The notes under the pieces are model-generated. The model searched no databases. It was given only the letters and a program-made list of their open reading frames with translations, and was not told the origin of the DNA. Made by a program: the position numbers and the translations under genes. Positions 51,940 through 64,000 of a stretch of DNA of 64,000 nucleotides are shown piece after piece. How positions within the stretch are numbered: the stretch's first letter is position 1; the number at the start of each line of letters is the position of its first letter. The DNA lies in NCBI RefSeq assembly GCF_041381155.1, contig NC_091147.1, forward strand, positions 10,934,837 through 10,998,836. Reading direction: 5' to 3'. Source of the stretch: Argopecten irradians. Taxonomy: Eukaryota > Mollusca > Bivalvia > Pectinida > Pectinidae.

Positions 51940-54900
51940 ATGATGACTTGTTTACAATGCGTTCTGTTTGTTGTTAATGTTGTTCTCGTGCAAATCGCTT
52001 ATGCAACGCCACGACATATAGTCTTCATTGTAGCAGACGACTTCGGTGAGTATATGATTTGATGTATAGGTCGCTAGTTATACGTATATATAGACTACAT
52101 CGTCATTTCTTACACAATAGTGATGCTCTGTTTCCATATGAACTATGTATGACATGGTTATAGCCTTATACAATGCATCAGGTTGCTTCAATATAAGGCT
52201 CAGCAGGACGGACAAAGACGTGTTTTATGATACAATATAACAATACCTATGCAGATCTAGTTTCTGCAATAGGATAGTTATATACCCTTTTATAAACACA
52301 AGCAAGACAACGTTTCCATAAAAGTTATTTATACAGCGTGACTCTTTTCTCTGTTTCTCTATACAACTTATATGGCAGTATTTCCTCTCCTTTAAGTACT
52401 CTACAAACATTCAGTTGTGATATCAATCTTAATAATTTTCATTGATGACAGAAAGTTATCACACACATAGTGTAAATGTACATACTCGACATTCCCTAAA
52501 CCCATTGTCACTTGTAACACAATTAGATATTAAGTAATAGTTCAATATCACTCAACAAAATGTCATTTCATGTTTGCTTCAATGAACCATAAAACGTGCA
52601 GTCTTAATACACGAGTATGATACCACAAGGGCATATATATAAAAGACCTTGTTAATTTATCAATAACGTTGGCTATCAATCGTATTCCCCACATAGCATT
52701 GTAAATTTTTCAAATCATTTAGTATTACAAATACTTTTTTGTGATATAAAATTTCAAGGTTAGTACAAACAAAAAGAATGTTTAAAAGACACATCTCGTC
52801 CGTGAAGGCTTTGAATGTATGTATTACTACCCCTTTTATACTACTTAATCAATAAACAAACTGGATTATTTATAAAGGATACGCGACATCGATCGTTTCA
52901 CTCACGCATGGTTCTGTAAATTGTTAAAACCGACAGCATTAACGATAGCTCAGTGATGGGAATGTTCTTTAGGTCGATCCAGAGAGGGAAATATTTGAAA
53001 GATAGACTCCAACAACTTCCCTTTTAATTGTAAAGTGTAGATATAATGCAAATTATACATGTAATTGCTCATTTCAGATCCTACACACATGTTTGAGGAC
53101 ATGCTGTGGACACATTTACCACATAAATATCATTGACGAATACTTAAGGATAATATTAGAGGACTCTTCATATGTGGAATGAATTATAGTGATATTCTAC
53201 CCGACAACCTTTGTGACCCCGAGGGAAGAATATCCTTATGTTTTATATACATAAATGACAGAGCATTTTCTCGCACCTCGGACAGGGAAATCTCACTTGA
53301 TACCCGGTGCTAGATTTTTCTATCTCGTCCGATCTGTCTGGTACCTTTACGCGAATTTTGGCGGAATTTTACGACATTCATGTAACAGTCCGCGCATGTT
53401 ACGTCAAACTCTCAAACCGGTGACGGCACAAGCGTCAGATAATCAATATTATTAGAAATATATGCATTCAGTCATTTACCATGCATTGTTTGGTTGTTGT
53501 TTTAATCATGAAAACAGTATGTACCGATTGATCATCGTTTTCTCTTTTATATAACCGAACTATAGTTTTATGCGGAATGACTGAAATCGAAGCGCAGATG
53601 AAATGGTTAATCGGCTTTGAACCAGGAGGCCCAAGACGGGATAGTTTTACACTCTGAACGAGTATATAGATGGGTTTTGTTATATCTTAGAGCCGCGAGT
53701 CTCGGGCTAAGATTTTGTAACATCCCAACCTCGGCTAACGCCTCGGTTGGGATTATGTTACAAAATCTTAGTCCTCGACTGAGATAACCCGATCTCGATC
53801 ACTTACAGGTAACAGATTTTATTATTCTCTCATACCTCGATGTTTTATTATTACACTTACAATTATGAGAGCTCTTTATTTTGAGAAGTAATTTCGAGGA
53901 AAAATGCAACTGCAAATTAATTATCAATACATTAATATTTTCTTAGATAATTGAACTCAAGTCTCATCGTTTGCGTTCTTTAAAGTACAACCATCATAGA
54001 TTCTGAACATGATGTTAAAGTTCACCGAGAGTAATTTTGTTTACGTAGTGACGTTACTAAGATATATTGCATGGGCACCCATGTAATACAGTCTCGGGTG
54101 ACATGAGTGTATTGCATCAGATAAACCAGTATTGAAGCGACGTTTAGATACTGTAGTCTTTCATTAATGACCGAATATAAGATAGCAAAACTAGAATTAG
54201 AAAGTGTCACCATACCACTTGATAACTCGAGGAAATATTTGCTAGACAGAATAGCAATCTTACAATATGCATTGTCTTTATTAAGCAGTCAAAGAAAAAT
54301 CTTCTACTGTTCAAATTCTACACTTGCAATTCAATAATGCATGCGCAACCATGACACAAGTTTAAGTTGATGGGGTCAAAAAGCAGTTATGCTACTTTGT
54401 AGACCGACGACCAGGTAAATCATCACCCAAATATTGCGCCAAATTGGAAATATAAATTTTACGGTTATAGAGAGTTCTATTCCACTCAATGCTAAGGAGA
54501 TGTTTATATATACTCATGGATACGTACTGTATCTCTCCATTATCGTTTTGACCTTTTCATTACCATATATACTCAATGGAGGAACAAGTGCATTTGATAA
54601 GGGAAAACAATGTTATAGACTACGAGAAGGGAAGACATATTTGCATTTTTTTGAAAGTAGACACATTCAATAATATTTTTTGTTTAAACAATGTCTATTT
54701 CAGGTTGGAACGACGTTGGATTCCGTAATGAAAACATATCCACACCAAACATTGACAAATTGGCCAAGGAAGGAGTCATACTGGGCCAGTCTTATGTGCA
54801 GCCAGTGTGCTCACCGTAAGTATACACCAGTACGATAGTAGGGAGTGTGATACTGGTGTGTCACGCTGTTGTTACTAATTGTTACTGACTGAAAGGGTAC

Positions 54901-57900
54901 ATAATTTATGTATATAATTCATCCATTCAATATTTTTTCGCGGACATAAGAATATATTCCGGAAAAAACCTGTAATATTTGATAATGTGTTCTATCGATG
55001 CTACAATGTATTCCTCTGTTTGCACTTAGCTATGTTGTGAAGTAAACTATATAAGCATTTTTATCAAACGATATGATACTAGGATATATGTTCTAATTCC
55101 AGATCCCGAAGTGCGTTTATGACTGGGATGTATCCTTTCAAAACCGGCTTACAGGTGAGATTATCGATTACAATGTATACTATACAGATCATCACTGTTT
55201 AAGTCAATTTGATTAATAAGATATCTAGTTTTAAGTGGATCCCAGGTGAAATTGCCAATTATCCTTTCTAGAACATCATCCTTTAATTCATCAATTGCTA
55301 GTTTGGGCGTTGTTCACGCTCACACAGAAGGTGGTATTGACGTTTGTATCACGGAAATAGCTAAAGATGCTGTATGGTTTCCATGGTAATTTGGATGTGT
55401 ACAATGTTTCAAAAATAACTATAATAGTTTAAAATAAGACATAAGGACAACATGCTCTTACTTTTAAGTATTTTATGGTATTTATTCTCTGTATGTCGCA
55501 CTTGATGATATATTCTTACCGAAAATGATCGAAATTACATTGAAATAACAGAAATGATTATCATTCTTAAGAACAAAAATGCAGTGCTATAGCGACCACT
55601 TCTGTATAAAGACCACCTACTTAGTAGCACCTTTTTTCTAGGTTTCCAAATGAAAAATTTCCATATAATTCAACATAGAAAGTTTTCTTAAGTCCTATGG
55701 GACTGAATATTGTCTGAATAAATAGGTTTGACTGTATTTAAACCATTTAAATGTTCACCAGCCATTTTGTTCATGTTTTCAGCATCTGGTGATATGGCCT
55801 GACCAGCAGGTTTGCTCTCCGTTGAACCTAACATTTCTGCCACAACATCTCAAGAAGCTGGGGTATGCAACACATGCAATAGGAAAGTAAGTGTTGAAAA
55901 GAACATTTTTATACTAGACGTCTTACGTAATAAACCAGACTACTTCATCATTAATACCAAATGCTTTTATCTCACATTTAACACGGAAATAAAGGATAGC
56001 ATATTATATGAGTCTTAACTGTATACTCCACATAAAAAGTATAAGCAACATTATAGATTGTACCGGGTTATCTGTGATTGTCAATACAATATCTAAATTG
56101 CTTTGAACTGGTCAAAGTGGGTTGCTGTCAATGAAGGTTTAGCTATCCAGTATATTATAAATAAAACACTGATTTGGTTTCTTTCAATGACAAAGCATAT
56201 TCCAAATATTCATATCGCACTATAGTACAATAGGTAATACATGTACTTTGATTTCCATAAATTACAGTTTGTCTTCCCTTTTCCCTTATGTACGTTTCTG
56301 TAAAAGAACAATAATGTCTCAGAGATGGCAATTTGGTTTCCATAAATGCAAGTGGGAATTGCCTTTATAACATTTAAATACTGTTTTATACCGTAGTAGA
56401 TGGCACCTGCAATTTTGTTTATGACGGTGTGAATGTCGTTTATAATGTTCATATATTGCTATGCCGCAATATATGACATCTAGTTTCCATCAATGAAACT
56501 GCAAATTCAATTTTAATATCCATATATGCTTTTCTGTTGTAAATGACAACAGGGTTTTTGTAAATGAACATGTACACTGCGCCTCCCTTAATACTGTTTA
56601 ATATTTAGCATTACCGTTACAGATGGTACCTGGAGCTTCGTTAGTGGAAGTGTCACTGCCCTTGATAATGTTTTGTTTTTTATATTGACCGTTACAGATG
56701 GCACCTGGGATTCTGTAAATGGCAGTGTACACCCACGGAACGCGGTTTCGACTCCTTCTACGGTTACTACACCAGCCATGAGGACTACTACAAGAAAACA
56801 AATAGTGAGGCTGAAATGATATTTGTGACATATTTAAACAGTTCACTTATTGTAATTTCATTTTATAAATGTTATAAAAGAAAATCATGTTTTATTCTTG
56901 AATGTCTGGTTTCAGTTTCTAGATAAATCCTTAAAAAATAACGTTTCCCGGGTCTATATTGTGCGTTTGTGTATGTATCCATTTTTGTTCCCGAGAGTTT
57001 AAAGTTTCCAATTCTCTTTCATTACATATTCTCTGCCAACAGTTTTCAAATGACACAATTGTTAAAATGAGAAACAACACAAAGCGAGAATAAACCATGT
57101 CAGAATTAGTATAAGTATAGGACAAATATTTCCGACTTTCTTTCTATAGACACTGTATTCACCATCATCATCATATTTGTAGTTCGTGATGGGCATCTGG
57201 GATTTGACTTCAGGGACAACATGGCGACTGATAAAGAAGCAATAGGCACTTACTCTACGGTAAGACAGACCACATGTAAAGATGACAACATCGTATAGCA
57301 AATAATATTCGCGGGAGATAAACCATTCGTATGATCGCGAACATTTCTACTGTGAAATTTATACTCTCTTAGCCATAAATTGTGTCACGATATGATGATA
57401 AAAGACTGTTTTTCTATCTCAGCACATACAATGTAACTTTCTAGCTTGTGCAGTCAGTTTTCACTGATAATAGAAACACATACGGAAAATAAAGGAAAAA
57501 TAGGCAAGTGATATGATAGACAGTTTGAATTGTGAATTGATCTTACCGTTTGGGATCCCATTGACTCGATGTAATTATTTATAATAAGATGGCCTCCATA
57601 TAGAGAGGTGGTGCTTAGACAAGTGTCGCTGTATAAAACCATTCAAATTGCAAAATAAGTCATATCATAATTGTCATTGATGATGTATACAACATTATTT
57701 TTGCTTGTTTAAAAAAAACACTTTTTTGTCTCTCTTTTAGTTTTTATATGCTGATAGAGCTGTGGAATTGATAAATAAACACAAGAAGAGTCAACCATTT
57801 TTCCTTTACCTGCCGCTACAATCCGTTCACGCACCGATTCAGGTATTTTGTCCCTCCTACAGGAAGTGAAAATGAATAATTCAATGTAAGGTTATGTAAG

Positions 57901-60900
57901 ATGAAAAGCTGTTTTTTCACAATGAATATTACGTGTATGGTTATTAACTTATATCTAGTATTATATTCCAACACCTGGCACACCATTACATGACCCCTGA
58001 CTTTTATAAGAGGTGTAATAAAGACAATGAACTTTGTTGGGTATGGAATTTATTTCACACGATATAGTTAGGTTTAAAAGTTACAAACGAATGTCTTTGT
58101 AACTTTTAAAAAATAACTTACGATTGTAAAATAATATGTTCATATCCAACAACCTTAAGCGTGTGTGTCCTGTTTCTTTCACTATTTAACGCTGTTTGAG
58201 GACCAAAGTATAAACTCGTTTTCATTTACATTCGCACTTGACAGGATGTCACATGGAGTGTGATATATAGTAGAAAAACAAAATGCTTCTCAAAATACAA
58301 ATTGTCAATTATTCATTTTAAGATATTGATTACATGTTATGAATTTCTGTATGCCGCTTGTTAACTGAATTTTACAGGTACCTATCGAGTATGAGAATTT
58401 GTACCAAAATATACATAATATAGGACGGAGGAAGTTCTCAGGTGAGTGACAGTTTTGCAAACCAAATTTGGATTAGGTGTATAATGAAAATCTGGTGTGG
58501 TGGTAGAGACATGTTGCCAACACTTGATTGGATCTGAAAAAATGACTTCCTTTATATGTGTGATTAATTATATTCTCATGGCATCCCCCTCCAAAGGCTT
58601 AATTAAAATTTAGTAAAAGAACATTGGAATATGAAGGCGATTGAAATTCAAAGAACAAAATTTATCTTAACGGGCATGTGCACTCTTTTATCTGCATTGT
58701 AACAGTATAATGTGTGTGGGTGAGTGTGTGTGTGTGGCGTGGGGGTGCATTCTAATGATAATATGTTAGCAGCTTTCACAAGCGTACCAACGATATATAA
58801 AATGCTTCAAAGCAAAATACCGTTCTATATGTTACATCAATCAAGTTTTAAAGCGTATACATATGATCCTATTGTATATATATATATAGGAATGGTAACA
58901 GCGATGGATGACGTCATCGGTAACGTAACAGAAGCATTGAAGTCGAATGGCATGTACGAGGACACTCTCATTGTCTTTACATCGGATGTAAGCTTAAATG
59001 TTTATTGTGTGGCATCCAAAGTACTGATTGTAGTATTGTTTATAAACTTAATGACCACATTATGTCAAATTGCAAATAAATATATGTACACTTGTACGGA
59101 CGATAGTACATACTTTTAACATTTATATACCAATGTAGAATATTTAATTAAAGTAATTTATATTACGATTGCTTTGTATGTTCGATTCCTTAGCGTACCT
59201 TATTGAGCTGTACCTACTCCCGTATTGACGAAATTAGTGACAGTATTATCGCGGTTGTGGACAACTCACGTTGTCTATGTATGCTGTGAAATATTTGTTA
59301 ACATTGTTGTATTTTAGAATGGCGGTTGGCCTACCGAGTACGGAAACAATTGGCCATTACGAGGTTCTAAGATAACAATATACGAGGGTGGTACCAGAGT
59401 GACAGCTTTCGTCCACGGGGCCGGTCTGGAGAAGACAGGGTACACATACAATGGGTAAGTTATATCGTGTGTCCTTTGGTAATCATGTGTTAATCTATCC
59501 CAATATTACATACAATATTTTCAATTTCAATCAATTTCATCTTAAACAAAAAACAAATAGATCTGGCAATATTTGGCTTTGCTTCGTCATTTTAACAGTC
59601 GTTTCATGTCTGTGTGATCAAGAAATCCTCCATATGATAGTTTTAAACGTCGCGTGTTTCTTATTTATCCGAGGTAATCCAAATGATTGCTGAAAGTGAA
59701 AAATATTATATAGTTATATCTGAATCATATGATTGTTTATAAATGCGTTACTGTTTTCCCTAACATAGGATGCTTCACGCCGTTGACTGGAGTCCGACGA
59801 TAGTTGCAGCGGCCGGTGGAACAATTTCTAGTAAGTTCCCAATAAAACATGCACATGCAAGTTATGTAAGTTTAATCAAAGCTTTGATGGATCCTCTTAA
59901 AATGTTATATTTTTAGGCGTGTTATATATTACAAGTACAATTAGAGTTAGATGTTTTTTGTTGATAGAGGATGTATAGATTAAAAAGATAAATGTATGGA
60001 TTTAGTAATACTAACTTGTCGGATGTTCACGAAAAAACACACTGTCAGTAAAGGGTGGCTTTTTCTATTAAATATGTCGAGCAACTGAATGCCATATCTT
60101 AATAAGAAAAAACTCACTATTTATAAATACACAACGATTTTTAACCAAGCCAAAAATCCAAAGTTATGTAAGACATTTTAAGTCGTTTGAATTCGATAGG
60201 TTTGTGGACGTGGCTTTTTCGATTATGTACAATGAAGACCTGTATATTGGCATTCTTTCTATATAATACAATTACTTTTTCTTTTTTCGTTTGCCCTAGT
60301 TTCACAGCAACACCTAATTTAATCAAAATGCAGTTACAAAAATAGTGATAATAATTACTGGTTAACAAAATGGTGTCAATGGAGTAATAGTTTACTCCAT
60401 TTTGGGTTTGAATCTTACAAATTATATTGAATGTTTGCTTCTGTAGATACAACCATTGACGGAATCAACCAATGGGATAACATCCGGACCGGAGAATCTT
60501 CCAGCCGGACAGAGTTTATTTACAACCTGGACGATTTAGCACCCTATCAGACAGGCCACGCTGCCATTCGGTAAGCCTTGGTGCAGTGTGTGTAAATTAC
60601 AATATGATTAGGTCATAGTCGTGTTTTGTCATTTCGGTTTTTTGTTGTTTTTTTCATCCACGTGCGGATGGCGAAGTTTAGGTCTTAGGTCTCGAAATTG
60701 AAAAACACATTAACAAACACAAGCAATTTTAGGAACTAAGCAAGAGTTAGGTAACAGACAAAGTTATGCTTCCTACCATCTTTAAATATGTTAAATCTGA
60801 AAATGAATTATATCGATCGTATATCGATAACAATAAGTTCATAACTTGTTTCAGTTTGAACGTCTCAAACTCTTGAGTTATATTCTGGTTTAGTTTTTAT

Positions 60901-62296
60901 TTTCTTGTACAACTTGCTGACTGGTATGTTATTAAAACAACAACTATGGCATATCATATGGTTGAATGACTATCAATTTGTTTCATACATTGTACATACT
61001 CAAGCTTTTATTGGGAAGCAATCAAGGACGCGATTGTGAACAGATATTAATGGCACAATGTAAGGTTTTTGCTGTTTGTATTTTAACACAGATAAAATCA
61101 TATCGATTGATACTGGTGCTGTAGCATACTGTTTGGGTCAAAACGAAAGATGTGTCTAAGTCATGTCAAATTATATCTTATGGGAAAATAAAAAGAAATA
61201 CTCAGTACTATTTGTCTACGACAATTGTTTCTCCGCCGATCATTTGTTTCTATTGAAGATAATACTACCCGTACAATCACTATTTTAAACGTCAGCAAAC
61301 GGTCTTCCAGCTTTATTGAATATTGTACAGTTGAGTCCATTAAAGATTCGGTCCAAACACCAAAGCATATTGTGCATAATTAAAATAAAGCATTGGTTTT
61401 TATTTTATAAACATTTATGTGAAAATGAAACAATACAAGTTAACCAGATTATATAATACAAGTTAACCAGATTATATATAGGTAGAGCTCTGTTGATCCT
61501 TTCGTAAAATTATTTCATTGTTGGGTTATATGTCCATATTGCTGTACAACTGTCCTAGTAAGTTAATGGTCCATAACATTTCACATTTTACTAACAGTAT
61601 GGGAGATTATAAGCTGATAGTGGGCTACCCTGGTTTGTACCCGGGCTGGTACCCGCCTCCCACATACACAGACGATAACTATATCAAGGAGATCCCGTAC
61701 GATGGTAGTCAGGACGACAAAATACAGCTGTTCAACCTCAGAGGTATATATCCTTTAATTCTATTTTGAGTTTCAATAATCCAAATAACCTTTATGAATG
61801 AAAAAGATTATTATTGCTTCTTTTTTTTTACTCTTTTTTTTATCATACTGGGATATGATGATTAGTTACTAGCTTATCTCCGATCTGTGTGTGTTTACCA
61901 TGTAGAATCAATAATGCATGATCATTTTATGGGTCTGGGGTATATCATGCATATGTATTATATGTATCGCGATACGTAAGCGTGTAAAGTGAGGCGAACA
62001 AAAATCAAAACAAAGACGGGTTTCATAAGATTGCGTAGAAAAAACTACACATTTAAAATCCTATTGCTCATTTATCTTTCATACTGGTGACAAAAGTCAT
62101 ACATGTATCATTTTCTGTATCAGATGATCCGAACGAATATAATGACATTTCGGATAAGTTCCCTGATGTTGTAAAGAAATTGCGGGCGAGAATGGCGGAG
62201 TATCACAAACAAATGGTTCCGGCGAATTACCCGAATGCTACATCCGCGGCCAACCCAAAGGACTACAACGGATTTTGGACTCCTGGGTGGTGCTGA
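51940..62296 (+). CDS. Arylsulfatase B-like sulfatase (full length)
   Basis: Fourteen exons: 51940-52045, 54704-54815, 55103-55154, 55783-55886, 56698-56804, 57183-57259, 57741-57842, 58378-58441, 58890-58987, 59318-59454, 59769-59830, 60447-60570, 61598-61743 and 62124-62296; all phases agree and the product is 487 residues. A signal peptide of about 22 residues is followed by [14 protein letters not shown] (metal-binding Asp pair). C71-S-P-S-R75 is the type I sulfatase motif whose Cys becomes formylglycine. K125-W-H127 (GKWHLG), H216 (QSVHAPIQ), D274-N275-G-G and K292 (RGSK) complete the active site. The C-terminal part (HAAIRMGDYKLIVGYPG) matches the arylsulfatase B/GalNAc-4-sulfatase group. 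The family removes sulfate esters from glycans, in lysosomes or extracellularly; the substrate here is unknown. For exon 6 the acceptor at 57182 was chosen because it aligns with the paralogue. Intron 1 contains a foldback and intron 4 a degenerate array. AATAAA at 62765. Confidence 0.95.
53671..53795. repeat. Foldback element in sulfatase intron 1
   Basis: 53707-53730 (ctaagattttgtaacat then cccaacc) pairs with 53745-53771 apart from a 2-base bulge. Smaller palindromes flank it (gcgagtctcg, and gggttttgttatatctta against gagataaccc). It is non-coding and resembles a small palindromic MITE. Confidence 0.7.
55582..55737. mobile_element. Possible short Tigger-like MITE in sulfatase intron 3
   Basis: Starts cagtgctatagcgaccactt and ends aaataggtttgactgta, which reads tacagtcaaacctattt on the other strand. 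Both ends open with CAGT, as in pogo/Tigger-type ends, but the inverted match beyond that is weak. Confidence 0.35.
56095..56760 (+). repeat. Degenerate ~75-bp array repeating the acceptor and start of sulfatase exon 5
   Basis: Related segments occur near 56170, 56245, 56321, 56398, 56475, 56549, 56622 and finally at the true exon start, 56698. The clearest are accgttacagatggtacctg (56614) and accgtagtagatggcacctg (56391), against accgttacagatggcacctg at the real acceptor. Each continues with a diverged form of ttctgtaaatggcagtgtac and then ttnataatgtt. Upstream copies are increasingly degraded. The copy at 56622 still has an AG acceptor. Confidence 0.75.
58073..58110. repeat. 15-bp stem hairpin in sulfatase intron 7
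   Basis: tttaaaagttacaaa and tttgtaacttttaaa are exact reverse complements around an 8-base loop. Confidence 0.8.
61434..61480. repeat. 23-bp direct duplication
   Basis: atacaagttaaccagattat plus ata occurs twice in a row upstream of sulfatase exon 13. Confidence 0.8.
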
Positions 62297-62764
62297 CGTT
62301 ACATCCTCGATCTGCATTGTTTATTGTCACACTCGTTATTATAGATTATAGATTATATAAAACGCCCGAAATCCATTATGTATATCGTACAGTGTAGTAT
62401 GCTGGTATCTTATATAGAGGTCTGTCGTGTCATACATGAATCAGAAGTATATGCATTGCATATTCATTACATAACCCTATGATCCGTGTAGAATGGTTTT
62501 GTGTTGAAGACATGTACACTACTTTATGAAAAGTTATCGTATTCTGCTCATTTGTTTATGATTAATATTATGAAATGAAACAGAACTCATGTCTCTATAC
62601 AGTACTAAATATGTATAATATGTATAATGATAGTTACGGACTGTAATAACAACATTCAACTTTCACAATTTGAATCTCAACTATATAATCACCTATATTG
62701 TACATAGTTATCAATGTTTGATGTGTGTAAATTGTCATTCATAAAAGTACATTATGTTTTTGTT

Positions 62765-62770
62765 AATAAA
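62765..62770 (+). terminator. Poly(A) signal of the plus-strand sulfatase
   Basis: Canonical AATAAA about 470 bases after the stop codon, followed by a T-rich stretch. It is the best candidate 3' end; the intervening sequence is AT-rich with no gene. Confidence 0.6.
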
Positions 62771-62799
62771 CAAGTTTTTAAGAACCGAGTATAAGTTGG

Positions 62800-64000
62800 G
62801 TTAGTTGGGTTTTTTTGCAAATCATCCTGATTTTTTTTCAGTACATAGGATGACTTTTCGCTGGGTGTGGTTTGTACTGATGAGTTAACTATAATAGCTC
62901 TCGACAATTTTAACTAGTATTCGTAGGAGTCTGTGGTGTCGGTAATCAAAAACACATCGTCTGCACACGTTAACAGTGAAGTATGGACGATTCCCATTGA
63001 TGACCAATATCCTGAGGTAGGATTAAATTGGAGGACGTGGGGTCGACGTCAATAACCTATATTGGATGATGCTGATAATTCCCCTTTGTGGCATACTAGG
63101 CTGACCATACCTCCTGTACTTGACCGCCCACTTTGGTGCCAGTCGTGGCTATGTTGTTCCATACATGTGTGATCTAGATCTTATACTGATAGATGTATCG
63201 TAAGGTTTGCTGCTCAGATCGTAGGTTATGGACAATTCTATCAAAGATGGTTTCTGTATCCAGAAATTAAAGACGGTATGCGTTTCGTCCAGTTTACTCG
63301 ATATGCACTTGTCTTTTTTCTCTAGCAGAATATAGGCTGGTGCATGGTAGGGATGTAACTTAATTTCTTCAATAAAGTCTATTTGAAGTGGATTTCGCTG
63401 AGATTGGAACTTGTCAGGTTTCATATTTAGCACAGATGGGATCAGCATTAAGAACTCTTCGTATGCCAGTTAGAAGTGATATGTACCTCTGTAGAATTTT
63501 GCATCATTTCGAGATACGTTTTTGTTTTTGTTTTTTTACTTTTACTGTTTGAACAAGTTGTCCTAATTTTAGAAGTTTGGCACAGCATCCTCAAATAATA
63601 GCATGGTATAATAACCGTTGTACATGCGTTGGCTTGGATATGTGTTTCTCCTCCGTTCCTGCGGCTCTGTTTAAAGATCACTGTTGTAGAATTGAGTTGG
63701 TCTTGCAGTACAATATATTCCGTGTGCAGGGTATTCAATGAGCTTTCAATGTTCTTAACATCTGTTTCTAAAGTTGTAGTATAAGCAAGCTAGTAGAGCT
63801 GATTTCTTGGTTTCGTCGTAAATTTTAGCTTTCTCTCGGATTTTTCATCTCATCCTCTCGATTTCACGCCTCAAGTTATTCGTTTTAGCCTTAAATCCTT
63901 ATGTTTCTTAGTTGCTGATCTAGATCCGGTCCTAGAATTGAATTATAGCGAGACGAATGAGGCTGTGATTGCGATACAGGTGCAGGTATACTAATGCGGC
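62800..64000. other. Unrecognised right-edge region
   Basis: The minus strand has two open stretches of about 100 codons (63149-63448 and 63448-63738). Base composition here is somewhat less AT-rich than in nearby introns, and Lys/Glu/Arg-rich segments appear upstream of 63740. No domain, splice pattern or repeat family could be named. It could be the decayed end of a gene or mobile element extending beyond the window. Confidence 0.25.

Noticed and set aside
57151-57182. Earlier acceptor for sulfatase exon 6 adding a TVFTIIIIF-type segment
   Set aside because: The paralogous exon has the same length and phase only if splicing uses the AG at 57181-57182; the extra hydrophobic piece has no counterpart.

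Overview
The window looks like AT-rich nuclear DNA of a marine bivalve mollusc. It has short exons with GT-AG introns, molluscan-looking tRNA-derived SINE and MITE repeats, many minisatellites, and animal secreted-enzyme genes. The species is inferred from general character, not from a marker gene.

Layout. 0-1.2 kb: a degenerate ~115-bp tandem repeat with a GCGCC/GGCGC hairpin, then long G and C runs. 1.7-1.8 kb, minus strand: the first coding exon of a monocarboxylate-transporter-like (SLC16/MCT) gene that runs off the left edge. 1.8-17 kb: no convincing coding sequence, but several MITEs and a ~1.05-kb 31-bp satellite. 17.08-20.58 kb, plus: a complete five-exon MCT-like gene. 20.98-23.88 kb: a foldback element with ~480-bp inverted repeats, followed by a SINE. 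25.43-29.14 kb, plus: a tiny secreted Kazal protein whose first intron carries a 66-bp and a 51-bp minisatellite. 29.58-31.60 kb, plus: a secreted glycoside hydrolase family 76 (GH76) enzyme. 32.47-35.91 kb, minus: a small membrane protein gene with a broken Tc1/mariner copy in its intron. 36-44 kb: intergenic repeats and foldbacks. 44.19-50.79 kb (minus) and 51.94-62.30 kb (plus): two arylsulfatase B-like genes in head-to-head orientation. 62.8-64 kb: unrecognised.

The sulfatases are paralogues. Their internal exons have identical lengths and phases through exon 10. Both keep the CSPSR formylglycine motif and the catalytic K/H/DN residues. The minus copy lacks two 3' exons (270 bp, 90 codons), yet the flanking exons still join in frame. 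The exon carrying the active-site GKWHLG segment has been tandemly expanded in both genes, on opposite edges. In the plus gene a degenerate ~75-bp array repeats the acceptor plus exon start. In the minus gene three near-identical 72-bp units repeat the exon end plus donor, so three alternative in-frame 5' splice sites (two GT, one GC) are available.

Functionally, the window groups secreted polysaccharide-directed enzymes (GH76 mannanase-like, two sulfatases) with a secreted protease-inhibitor-like peptide and membrane transporters. That would suit a filter feeder digesting algal or yeast glycans, but the link is inference only.
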